Source: CAYQJL01 sp964612295 (lineage in GTDB: Bacteria > Eisenbacteria > RBG-16-71-46 > CAIMUX01 > WJJG01). From it: a stretch of 9,611 nt of DNA. Positions 1-7,027 of the stretch are shown in pieces. The stretch is from NCBI GenBank assembly GCA_964612295.1, contig CAZTDY010000116.1, positions 1-9,611 on the forward strand. Reading direction: 5' to 3'. The translations under genes and the position numbers were made by a program. Position 1 is the first letter of the stretch. Every line of letters starts with the position of its first letter. Below the pieces are notes generated by a model. It searched no databases. It saw only the letters and a program-made list of their open reading frames with translations, and was not told the origin of the DNA.

Positions 1-44
1 GGTAGGTAAGTGACGATCTGTACTGTATCAGAACTTTAGGGTTG

Positions 45-58
45 TTGCACTAGTGCAA
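45..58. promoter_or_regulatory. Perfect 14-bp palindrome before the GNAT gene
   Basis: TTGCACTAGTGCAA is a perfect inverted repeat ending 4 bases before the ATG at 63. There is no recognisable Shine-Dalgarno sequence between it and the start, so it occupies the ribosome-loading region. It could be an operator for a dimeric repressor or a small hairpin that limits translation. The sequence alone does not say which protein would bind, and it could be chance. Confidence 0.35.
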
Positions 59-62
59 ACCG

Positions 63-623
63 ATGCTGAGGCACGTCATCGAAGACGGGCTCTGGCTCGA
101 GCTGTTCCGCCCCCATCACGCCGAAGAGCTCTTCGCAATCGTCGACGCGAATCGTGATCACCTGCGTGGCTGGCTTCCCTGGGTCGATCACACCCTACGG
201 GTGGAAGACACCTTGGCCTTCATCGAAGGCAGCCTCCGGAAGCTCGCGGAGAACCGCAGTCTCGAACAGGGAATCTGGCACCACGGGGAACTCGTGGGGG
301 TCATCGGCTTCCATGGATTGAACGACACCAATCGCCAGGCGGAGATCGGCTACTGGCTCTGCAAAAAGGGCGAGGGCGCAGGAATCATGACCAAGGCCTG
401 CCGGGCCGTCATCGACCACGGGTTCGGCGAACTGGGCCTGAATCGGATCAAGATCCTGTGCGGAGTGGGCAACGAGCGCAGCCAGGGCGTGCCCGAGCGG
501 TTGGGGTTCGTGCGCGAGGGGGTCGCGCGGGAGGCTGAGAAGCTGCCCGGGGGATTCACCGATCTTGTCATCTACGGGATGTTGGCGAGAGGCTGGCCCG
601 CATCGGCCAAAGACTCGTCCTGA
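63..623 (+). CDS. GNAT family N-acetyltransferase (RimL/YdaF-like)
   Basis: A 186-residue protein of the RimJ/RimL type, a cytosolic enzyme expected to move an acetyl group from acetyl-CoA to a protein N-terminus or a small amine. The N-terminal strand and helix (about residues 8-60, with LRGWLPWVD) are typical of the subfamily. The acetyl-CoA binding region is KKGEGAGIMTKACRAVIDHGF (around residues 101-121), and the late NERSQGVPERLGFVREG motif (around 138-154) is the usual closing signature. Length matches the family. The ATG at 63 gives a normal N-terminus, but there is no clear ribosome binding site; a palindrome sits there instead. The gene stands alone: the next element is a rubrerythrin stub 27 bases downstream. 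Family assignment is firm; the substrate is not identifiable. Confidence 0.9.
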   Translation: MLRHVIEDGLWLELFRPHHAEELFAIVDANRDHLRGWLPWVDHTLRVEDTLAFIEGSLRKLAENRSLEQGIWHHGELVGVIGFHGLNDTNRQAEIGYWLCKKGEGAGIMTKACRAVIDHGFGELGLNRIKILCGVGNERSQGVPERLGFVREGVAREAEKLPGGFTDLVIYGMLARGWPASAKDSS

Positions 624-650
624 GATCGTCACCTACGCACGGAGGTCACC

Positions 651-761
651 ATGGCAAGCACACGCGAGAATCTGGAAACCGCCTTTGCCGGCGAGTCCCA
701 AGCCTATCAGTTGACAGGTGCCTTCTGGATCGAGCCAAGCGGTGATCGCAGAATCACTTGA
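651..761 (+). pseudogene. Rubrerythrin N-terminal stub (truncated gene)
   Basis: An ATG at 651 follows a strong ribosome binding site (GGAGGT, 641-646). The first 20 residues, beginning MASTRENLETAFAGESQAYQ, closely match the start of rubrerythrins, the non-haem diiron peroxide-scavenging proteins of anaerobes. The E of AFAGESQA would be the first iron ligand. After residue 20 the similarity stops abruptly (LTGAFWIEP...) and the frame ends at TGA 759-761, so only 36 of roughly 140-190 codons remain. None of the remaining diiron ligands or the rubredoxin-like CxxC part is present, and no other frame downstream to 884 continues it. This reads as a 3' deletion at about position 711 that left the translation signal intact. 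The rubrerythrin reading rests on only about 18 residues. Confidence 0.7.
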
Positions 762-771
762 CGAATACGAC

Positions 772-785
772 GATTCGAGCGAATC
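772..785. repeat. Inverted repeat between rubrerythrin stub and modE-like gene
   Basis: GATTCG-AG-CGAATC is a 6-bp inverted repeat with a 2-base centre, located about 100 bases before the modE-like start. A third copy of the same half-site lies next to it in inverted relation (CGAAT at 762-766 against ATTCG at 773-777). The cluster could be an operator, possibly autoregulatory for the downstream regulator. I see no convincing promoter hexamers that fix its role. It does not match the AT-rich E. coli ModE box. Confidence 0.3.
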
Positions 786-884
786 TGAAATCGACTTCGC
801 ACGGTCTCGTCAGACAGTCAATTCCCTGGGACGGCGCGGACCTTACTCGCGCGCGCCCACCGGGGACATCCGAGGGGGACTCGC

Positions 885-1265
885 GTGCCTGAAGAGAAGC
901 TGCTCGATCCATCAGAGGTCTGCCTGCGCGTAAACGTCTGGCTGGAGAACAAGAAGGGTGACGTCCTCTACGGAGAAGGACGCCAGCAGATTCTGGAGGC
1001 GGTCAGATCGACGGGAACGCTCTCTGCGGCCGCTGAAAACCTGAAGATGTCCTACCGGGGCTTGTGGGGCAGGGTGCGACTATCCGAGAAGCGGCTGGGG
1101 TTTTCACTGCTCGAATCCCACGCGGGACGGGGCCCCTCGTCCGGATCCTCGCTGACCCCCGAAGGTCAAGAGCTCTTCGAACTCTACAGCGCCCTCCGCG
1201 AGGCGGTGCGCAAGGCAGCGGAGGATCACTACCAGCTGATCATGTGCGACCGGCCGCCCGAGTAG
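885..1265 (+). CDS. ModE-type winged-helix transcriptional regulator, DNA-binding domain only
   Basis: A 126-residue protein starting at GTG 885, with a GAGGGGGA ribosome binding site at 872-879. Residues about 28-110 match the N-terminal DNA-binding domain of ModE: LYGEGRQQILEAV (28-40), then GTLSAAAENLKMSYRGLWGR (44-63) as the helix-turn-helix, an SEKRLG helix, a glycine/serine-rich wing (GRGPSSGSSLTPEG), and a dimerisation helix ELYSALREAVRKA. E. coli ModE has about 260 residues and senses molybdate with C-terminal TOBE domains; these are absent here. Metal sensing, if any, must therefore happen another way. It lies upstream of a molybdenum/tungsten-dependent formate dehydrogenase cluster in the same direction, though about 360 bases separate them. 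Regulation of that cluster is my inference. Confidence 0.88.
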   Translation: MPEEKLLDPSEVCLRVNVWLENKKGDVLYGEGRQQILEAVRSTGTLSAAAENLKMSYRGLWGRVRLSEKRLGFSLLESHAGRGPSSGSSLTPEGQELFELYSALREAVRKAAEDHYQLIMCDRPPE

Positions 1266-1622
1266 TCCTCTCCGGAGATGGCCAACGCGCCTCCATCCCG
1301 CAAATGGCCGCCGAACCGCCCCGTAAATGTCTGGATGATCTGCATTAGAGATCCTCACGATCACAAACCTCGCCCCCTTCGCCCCGCCGGGCCAGCCCGC
1401 CAGGGCGGCAATGTACCCAGCTGAAAGCAGATAGAAGGTCGCGCCGAAACGCCATTTACTTGCGTGCAGACTGCGATATTGTGCCAAGGTGGGCATCTTA
1501 CAGCGGCACAAGGGGTTAGCCTTGAATCGCCTTGACTTCCCCCCCACCTGACAAGAGAGTCTGGTCTTGGAATATCGAGGGGCGTGGCGCCGGGTCACGC
1601 TCAGGGGAGGGGGTACAAGCGA
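1266..1622. other. Gene-free stretch between modE-like gene and fdhE
   Basis: No reading frame here has a credible protein. The stretch contains a GC-rich block (about 1379-1408) with short overlapping stems, such as CGGG-CCAG-CCCG at 1388-1399 and GCCC-GCCA-GGGC at 1395-1406. These could weakly terminate the modE-like transcript but have no T-run. A short motif recurs: CGCAAATGG (1299-1307), CGTAAATG (1322-1329) and, inverted, CGCCATTTAC (1450-1459). A weak sigma-70-like pair, TTTACT (1455-1460) and TATTGT (1477-1482) with 16-base spacing, could drive the fdh cluster. No E. coli-type ModE box is visible. The promoter reading is tentative. Confidence 0.4.
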
Positions 1623-2519
1623 GTGGGTACGACTACACCCCGGGATCGCCTGGCAGTGCTGGATGGCCGGCCTGGCGTAGCCCCGGATTTGGTTGTTCTG
1701 GAAGAGAAACTCATCAAGTGGCGCGAGGAGGTTCGCGCGTCGCTGAAAGATGCCACCTATCCCGCGACCGAACCCGCTCCCGACCTGCTGAATGAGGCCC
1801 TGCGCGATGGTCGGGCGATCGTGGATGTCTGCGACCCCCTGCCGACGAGGGACCTGCTGACCCGCTGGTCATCGAGTCTGTTCGAGGTCATCGACCAGGC
1901 TCTGCCCGCCACAAAGTCACTGGTGGATAGGTTCCGGGGCATTGAAGCCACGCAGGACCCGGACGACGTTCTCCCCGCGCTCTTTGGCCACGGCTGGCGG
2001 GCGCTGGACGATCCGGCCCTCCTCCCCGGCGAAACCTCCGAGGACGACCTTCAGACTCTCGGGTGGATCGGCCGCCAGCTGGCGCGCCCGTTCTTCCATC
2101 ATCTGGGGGAACTCCTGGCAGGACATGAGGCATTTGCCATCCGGGACGTCAAGACGCGCGGCTGCCCTTGCTGCGGGGGGGCGCCACGGATGAGCCGCTA
2201 CGAACGCGAGGAAGGACAGCGATACCTATGGTGTGAGCTGTGCGACGTGCAATGGCGGTACGCCCGGCTCACCTGTCCTTTCTGCGGAAACCCGAAGCAG
2301 GAAACGCTGGGATATCTCAGCTTCGAAGACCTGGACCATTACCGGGTCGATGTGTGCGAGGTCTGTCACGGCTACCTGAGGGCGAAAGACGAACGTGAAT
2401 TGCCCGAGGGAGCCCGTGTGGATTTCACGATAGAGGATGTGGGCACTCTCCATCTTTGCTTGGTGGCCGAGCAAAAGGGATATCACTCCGGTTCCCTTAT
2501 CAGCGAAGGCCGGGCTTAG
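1623..2519 (+). CDS. fdhE: Formate dehydrogenase accessory protein FdhE
   Basis: A 298-residue cytosolic maturation factor. FdhE family proteins bind the catalytic subunits of respiratory formate dehydrogenases and are needed for active enzyme. The C-terminal half carries the four paired-cysteine knuckles of the family: C181-PC-C184, C204-EL-C207, C218-PF-C221 and C245-EV-C248, with RYLWCELCDVQWRYARLTCPFCG between the middle pairs. The N-terminal half is a less conserved helical domain. I chose the GTG at 1623 because a long purine run (AGGGGAGGGGG, 1603-1613) sits 9 bases before it. An in-frame GTG at 1584 would add 13 residues but has no better signal. E. coli FdhE has 309 residues. It is the first gene of the cluster, 81 bases before the catalytic subunit it serves. 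Confidence 0.95.
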   Translation: MGTTTPRDRLAVLDGRPGVAPDLVVLEEKLIKWREEVRASLKDATYPATEPAPDLLNEALRDGRAIVDVCDPLPTRDLLTRWSSSLFEVIDQALPATKSLVDRFRGIEATQDPDDVLPALFGHGWRALDDPALLPGETSEDDLQTLGWIGRQLARPFFHHLGELLAGHEAFAIRDVKTRGCPCCGGAPRMSRYEREEGQRYLWCELCDVQWRYARLTCPFCGNPKQETLGYLSFEDLDHYRVDVCEVCHGYLRAKDERELPEGARVDFTIEDVGTLHLCLVAEQKGYHSGSLISEGRA

Positions 2520-2543
2520 GCAAAGGCGGAGAGTGGAAATAAG

Positions 2544-2565
2544 GCCCGGGTTCTGGTGTCCGGGC
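2544..2565 (+). other. Hairpin in the fdhE-fdnG gap
   Basis: GCCCGG (2544-2549) and CCGGGC (2560-2565) form a perfect 6-bp stem with a 10-base loop in the leader between fdhE and the catalytic subunit gene. There is no T-run after it, so it does not look like a full terminator. It could set an mRNA processing site or differential expression of the two genes. Function is not demonstrable from sequence. Confidence 0.35.
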
Positions 2566-2600
2566 TCGTTGGGGTAAACGGAGGCAAACGGAGAGGGGTT

Positions 2601-5600
2601 ATGATCATGAAGCTTTCGAGGAGAGGGTTCCTGGCAGCGACAGGAACTACGGCCTTAGGTGGTCTCCTCTCGAAACTGGGGCTTGATCTGGGGCCCTCAG
2701 TTGCGTATGCGGAAGCGCTCAAGACCCGCTACGCGAAGGAGTCCACCACGATCTGTCCCTACTGCGGGGTTGGTTGCGGGCTCATCGTCTCGACGATGAA
2801 CCGCAATGTGATCAACGTAGAAGGGGATCCGGACCATCCGATCAATCAAGGCTCACTCTGCTGCAAGGGCCAGTCACTCTACCAGGTGGCGACCAGCGAC
2901 AGGCGCCTCAAGAAGGTGCTCTATCGCGCGCCCCGCAGCAGCGAGTGGGAAGAGGTCTCCTGGGAGTGGGCGCTGGGCAAGATTGCCGATCGCGTCAAGG
3001 AGACCCGCGACAAGACCTTCACGAAGAAGGACGACAAAGGTCGCCTGGTCAACCGCACGCACGCCATCGCGGCGCTGGGAGGCGCGGCCCTCGACAACGA
3101 GGAGTGCTATCTCTACGGCAAGCTGATGCGCGCACTGGGCATGACGTTCATTGAACATCAGGCCCGAATATGACACTCGGCCACTGTCGCCGGTCTGGCG
3201 CAAACTTATGGCCGTGGTGCAATGACGAATCACTGGACGGACATCCAGAACTCCGACTGCATTATGATCATTGGCTCGAACGCCGCCGAAAACCACCCGC
3301 TCTCCTTCAAGTGGGTCATGAAAGCGGTCGAGCGGGGAGCCACCCTGATCCATGTTGATCCCCGGTACACCAGAACGTCATCCAAAGCCCATCTCTACGC
3401 ACCGCTTCGCTCCGGGACCGACATCGCGTTCCTGGGTGGGCTGATCAACTACGTTCTCCAGAACGATCTGATTCACAAGGACTACGTGGTCGAGTACACC
3501 GACGCGTCGATGATTGTGAATGAGAACTTCGCTTTCCATGACGGGCTCTTCAGTGGATACGACGCCGCCAAGAAGAAGTACGACAAGGGAAGCTGGGCCT
3601 ATGAGCCCGATGGGAACGGCGATCCGAAGCGCGACAAAGAGCTGAAGCATGAGCGTTGCGTCTATCAGCTCATGAAGCAGCACTATGCCGCCTACACGCC
3701 CGAGAAGGTCTCGGAAATCACCGGTATGCCGGTCGAAACCTTCATGAAGGTCGCCAAGGCGTACGCGGCGACGGGCAAGCCCGGCAAGGCCGCCACGATC
3801 ATGTACGCCATGGGCACGACCCAGCACACGGTGGGAACGCAGAACGTGCGCAGCTACGCCATGCTGCAGCTCCTTCTCGGGAACACCGGTGTTTCGGGGG
3901 GTGGAATCAACGCGCTGCGCGGCGAGTCCAACGTTCAGGGCTCGACCGACTACGCGCTGCTCTTCCACATCCTGCCCGGCTACCTGAAGACCCCGCGGGC
4001 CTTCAATGACAGCCTGACGGCGTACCATGAGAAGTGGACCCCGAAGGGCAAGTACGGCGGAATGTCGGCCAACTGGTGGCAGCACACACCCAAGTACATG
4101 GTCAGCTTCCTGAAGGCCTACTGGGGTGACGCGGCGACCAAGAAGAACGAGTTCGCCTATCACTACATGCCCAAGCTCGATGAGAACACGATCTACACGC
4201 ATATCGGCATGTTCGAGAACATGTACGACGGCGTGATCAAGGGTCTCTTCTGCATGGGCCAGAACCCCGCGGTCGGCGGCCCCAACGTGCTGAAAGAGCG
4301 CAAGGCGCTCGAGAAGCTCGACTGGATGGTCGCAGCCGACCTGTGGGCAACCGACACGATGGACTTCTGGAAGCGCCCGGGCGTGGATCCGAAGACGATC
4401 AACACCGAAGTCTTCGTCCTCCCGGCGGCCTCCTCCATCGAGAAGGAAGGATCGATCGTCAACTCCGGCCGCTGGATGCAGTGGCGGTACAAGGCCGTGG
4501 ATCCCCCGGGAGTCGCCAAGTCCGATCTCTGGATGCTCGACAAGCTCTTCAAGGGCCTGCGCGAGCGCTATGAGAAGGGCGGCGTCTTCCCCGAGCCGAT
4601 CGTCCAGCTGCACTGGGACTACGGCGACGACGACGAGCCGGACGTCCACAAGGTCGCCAAGGAGTGCAACGGTTACGCCATGCGTGACTACACCTCGGGC
4701 AAGGGCAAGGACATCAAGCGCGGCGAGCAGATCCCGAGCTTTGCGCACCTGGCCGATGACGGCTCGACCTGCAGCGGCAACTGGCTCTACTGCGGTTGTT
4801 ACACCGAGGCCGGCAATATGTCTGCGCGTCGCAATCCGATGGATGCGGCGAACAACATCGGTCTCTTCCCGCAGTGGGCCTGGTGCTGGCCGGTCAACCG
4901 CCGGATCATCTACAACCGTGCCTCGGTCGACCTCAACGGTCAGCCGTTCGACAAGGAACACTGGGTGATCCGCTGGAATGCGGAGACGAAGAAGTGGGAA
5001 GGCGACGTACCGGACGGTGGCTGGGCGCCGGGCACGAAGCACGCGTTCATCATGAAGCCTCATGGTCACGCGCAGCTCTTCGGCAACGGCCGCGCCGATG
5101 GTCCGTTCCCCGCTCACTACGAGCCCGTTGAATCGCCGGTCCAGAATGCGATGTACAAACAACAGGTCAACCCGGCAATCAAGACCTGGACATCGGACAT
5201 GAACGATGTCGGCACGCCTGACAAGTACCCGATCGTCGCGACGACCTATCGCGTGGTCGAGCACTGGCAGGCCGGCCAGATGACCCGGAACCTGACCTGG
5301 GTCTCTGAGCTGATGCCGGACATGTTCATCGAGATGTCCGAAGAGCTCGCCAAGGAGAAGGGCATCGCGAACGGCGACAAGGTGCGCATCACGACGGCCC
5401 GAGGCGGTATCAGCGCCTTCGCTGTCGTGACGCCGCGGTTCCAGCCGTTCAAGATGAACGGAAAGATGGTTCACCAGATCGGACTTCCCTGGCACTGGGG
5501 ATATTCCGGTTATTCTGTAGGAGAGAGCGCCAACGTGCTCACCCCGCACGCGGGTGACGCGAATACGATGATTCCAGAGTACAAGGCGTTCCTCTGCGAC

Positions 5601-5618
5601 GTGGCGAAGGAGGTGTAA
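2601..5618 (+). CDS. fdnG: Selenocysteine-containing formate dehydrogenase, catalytic alpha subunit (FdnG/FdhA)
   Basis: The Mo/W-bisMGD subunit that oxidises formate to CO2, exported folded by the Tat system. It has 1005 residues if the in-frame TGA at 3171-3173 is read as selenocysteine (residue 191); E. coli FdnG has about 1015. The N-terminus has the twin-arginine motif SRRGFL (residues 6-11) and a hydrophobic stretch. The [4Fe-4S] site is C52-x2-C55-x3-C59 and C87. Around the UGA the protein reads IEHQARI-U-HSATVAGL, with the catalytic His at 192, followed by GRGAMTNHW, as in FdnG. The conserved active-site Arg is R440 in LRGESNVQGSTD. The C-terminal third holds the molybdopterin dinucleotide-binding barrel (TTYRVVEHW, TRNLTWVSEL, HWGYSG). 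The GAGAGGGG run at 2591-2598 serves ATG 2601 or ATG 2607; the choice changes only two residues. The beta subunit starts 1 base after the stop. Automated callers would split it into 205- and 798-residue pieces. Confidence 0.97.
3171..3217 (+). promoter_or_regulatory. Bacterial SECIS element with Sec-UGA codon
   Basis: This mRNA hairpin lies directly after the UGA inside the fdnG reading frame and recruits SelB-Sec-tRNA. The apical stem CGCC (3188-3191) / GGCG (3197-3200) closes the loop GGTCT (3192-3196). Below it, G3186 pairs with C3201 and U3187 is bulged out. Counting the U of UGA as 1, the bulged U is base 17 and the loop starts at base 22. From memory of E. coli fdhF, where the bulged U17 and the GGUCU loop are the SelB contacts, the spacing is the same. 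GGCC at 3179-3182 can pair with GGCC at 3210-3213 to extend the lower stem. Confidence 0.92.
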
Positions 5619-5619
5619 G

Positions 5620-6462
5620 ATGGCAGAGAATTCTTTCTACTATGATGGATCGCTCTGCATCGCCTGCCGTAGCTGCCAGGTCGCATGCAAGCAGTGGAAC
5701 TACCTCCCCGGCGAGAAGACGAAATTCTTCGCGGCCGCGGGAGGGTACCAGAACCCGTCGGACCTTTCGCCGACCACATGGACGATCATCAAGTTCCATG
5801 AGGAGCGCAAAGGGGACTTCCAGGTCAATTGGCTGTTCCGCCGGCATCACTGCTTCCATTGCAGTGACGCCGCGTGTATCGAGGTCTGCCCGGTTGAGCC
5901 TGAGAAAGCCATGAAGCGGCACCCGGTCTTCGGAACGGTCTATGTGGACCAGGACACCTGCATCGGCTGTGGGGAATGCGAAGAAGCGTGCCCCTACGAT
6001 GTACCTCACGTCAACGAGGACACCGAGAAGTCGCGCAAGTGCACCGGCTGCTTCGACCGCGTGGCCAACGACATGCTTCCCGCCTGCGCGAAGACCTGCC
6101 CCACGGAGTCTATTCGCTACGGCGAGAAGGGTGCGATGTACGACTTGGCCAAGAAGCGCGTGAAGACGCTGAAAAGCCAAGGCTGGAAGAACGCGAACGT
6201 GTACGGAACCAAGCAGCTCAAGGGTCTGCACTCGGTTTACGTGCTGCTGGAGAAGCCGGGTTACTACGGCTTGGACGAGAACCCGTCCTACGGCAGCCTG
6301 GAGCCGATCAAGCGCAAGGCCCAGGAGAAATTCGCTGCCTGGCAGCGTGATCACGGTCGCGAGAATCTGGCGTCGATCGGTGGTCTGGCCGCTACGGTTG
6401 GTCTGGCCGCCGCCGGCTTCAAGAAGCTGACCGATCGCAAGAACGACAATTCGGAGTCCTAG
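5620..6462 (+). CDS. fdhB: Formate dehydrogenase iron-sulfur beta subunit (FdnH/FdhB-like)
   Basis: A 280-residue electron-transfer subunit that takes electrons from the catalytic subunit through four [4Fe-4S] clusters. All 16 ligands are present in four groups: C13/C16/C19/C23, C78/C81/C86/C90, C114/C117/C120/C124 and C141/C144/C156/C160. The region after the clusters (MYDLAKKRVKTLKSQGW, then NVYGTKQLKGLHSVYVL) follows the FdnH pattern. Residues 250-267 form a short, weakly hydrophobic helix rich in Gly and Ala before a charged tail, at the place where FdnH has its membrane anchor. It has no signal peptide and would travel with the Tat-targeted alpha subunit. A GGAGGTG ribosome binding site (5607-5613) lies inside the end of fdnG, and the ATG follows its stop by 1 base, implying translational coupling. 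No gamma cytochrome b gene follows. Confidence 0.95.
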   Translation: MAENSFYYDGSLCIACRSCQVACKQWNYLPGEKTKFFAAAGGYQNPSDLSPTTWTIIKFHEERKGDFQVNWLFRRHHCFHCSDAACIEVCPVEPEKAMKRHPVFGTVYVDQDTCIGCGECEEACPYDVPHVNEDTEKSRKCTGCFDRVANDMLPACAKTCPTESIRYGEKGAMYDLAKKRVKTLKSQGWKNANVYGTKQLKGLHSVYVLLEKPGYYGLDENPSYGSLEPIKRKAQEKFAAWQRDHGRENLASIGGLAATVGLAAAGFKKLTDRKNDNSES

Positions 6463-6503
6463 GGAGCCTTCCGGGGCCACCTGGGTCGACGAGTTTGACA
6501 CTA

Positions 6504-6536
6504 AAGCCCCCCGGTGCCGCGTGCATCGGGGGGCTT
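6504..6536 (+). terminator. Intrinsic terminator of the fdh cluster
   Basis: AAGCCCCCCG (6504-6513) pairs perfectly with CGGGGGGCTT (6527-6536). The stem extends inward by four more pairs (one G-T) to a CGCGT loop, making about 14 bp. It begins 42 bases after the fdhB stop. The following sequence, CTCTATGC, has few T residues on the plus strand. The A-rich run before the stem could act as a T-run for minus-strand transcripts, so it may terminate the converging lipoprotein locus too. Confidence 0.8.
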
Positions 6537-6562
6537 CTCTATGCGTCGATCAGGAGCGCCCC

Positions 6563-6865
6563 TCAGTCGGCGCTCTCGGGAAACGCCCACTCGATGTTCT
6601 CGACCGTGCCCGCGTTCTCGATGAGGATCGGCTGGGCCAGATCTCTATCGGCCACGCCTGGATACCAGATGTATTGCGAATAGGATTGGGAAGCCGCCAA
6701 ACGGACCTCTCCATCCGGCAGGCCTTCGACCAAGAACCGCCCGTCGTCGTCGGTGTGCCAGTGGCCGCTCCAGGAAAGGGACTGAAGTGAGCACTTGTTG
6801 CCGGTGGAGCAAAAGCGCGCATAGATGGCGAAGAACGCATCTCCGTCCGGCTCCGCATCTGACGT
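6563..6865 (-). pseudogene. C-terminal remnant of a carboxypeptidase-regulatory-like (lipo)protein
   Basis: This minus-strand frame is open from just after a TGA at 6866-6868 to the stop at 6563-6565, about 100 codons, with no usable start codon near its beginning. It reads as real protein: EPDGDAFFAIYARFCSTGNK, then TDDDGRFLVEGLPDGEVRLA and SQYIWYPGVADRDLAQP. The DGRF.V.GLPDGEVRL pattern is typical of carboxypeptidase-regulatory-like beta-sandwich repeats. It resembles the first repeat of the lipoprotein encoded upstream (NGTYELPVVPGEYRLRM, then VYYSRDG). I read it as the displaced 3' end of that lipoprotein gene, or of a close tandem copy, cut off by the IS21 remnant at 6866-7027. The domain call is moderately sure; which parent gene it came from is not. 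Confidence 0.65.
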
Positions 6866-7027
6866 TCACTTCTTGTGCGTCTTGGTTCGCGCCTGGTTGC
6901 GGGCCTTTTTCTTCATGGCCGCCCGTTCTTTGGCCTCCTTCAGCCGATAGCTTTCACCCTGGATCTGGATGATCTCTGACCTGTGGACCAGCCGGTCAAC
7001 GAGGGTGACGACGCAGGCGCCATTGGG
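6866..7027 (-). mobile_element. istB: IS21-family remnant: C-terminus of IstB
   Basis: The minus strand encodes 53 residues ending at TGA 6866-6868. They match the C-terminus of IstB, the AAA+ transposition helper of IS21-family elements: PNGACVVTLVDRLVHRSEII, then QIQGESYRLKEAKERAA and a lysine/arginine-rich tail. The LVDRL.HR.E.I.I.GESYRLKEA string is highly characteristic. The Walker motifs, the rest of IstB (normally about 250 residues) and the whole of istA are missing, so it is dead. The frame upstream of residue 1 runs into the lipoprotein gene in a different frame. The same TGA immediately precedes the lipoprotein 3' remnant, which places one junction within a few bases of 6860-6868. 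I could not define terminal inverted repeats or a target duplication. Confidence 0.8.

Noticed and set aside
711..716. TTGACA as a -35 box for the modE-like gene
   Set aside because: No acceptable -10 hexamer occurs 15-19 bases downstream, and it lies about 170 bases from the start codon at the rubrerythrin breakpoint.
718..933. A 71-codon plus-strand frame between the rubrerythrin stub and modE
   Set aside because: No ribosome binding site, serine/arginine-rich filler composition, and it overlaps the start of the modE-like gene in another frame.
1104..1598. A 164-codon minus-strand frame overlapping the modE-like gene and the following gap
   Set aside because: Most of it is antisense to modE, it has no clear ribosome binding site, and its only protein-like part (in the gap) matches no family I know.
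2601..3173. Reading the TGA at 3171 as a real stop, making fdnG a pseudogene
   Set aside because: Homology continues in the same frame straight through the codon, the position is the known Sec site, and a SECIS hairpin follows at the correct distance.
3378..5549. A 723-codon open frame on the minus strand opposite the formate dehydrogenase catalytic gene
   Set aside because: It mirrors the codon bias of the plus-strand gene, its translation is Arg/Val/Leu-rich with no domain I recognise, and the plus strand is unambiguously FdnG.
5539..6501. A 320-codon minus-strand open frame opposite fdhB
   Set aside because: The plus strand encodes all 16 iron-sulfur cysteines of the beta subunit; the minus translation is low-information shadow sequence.
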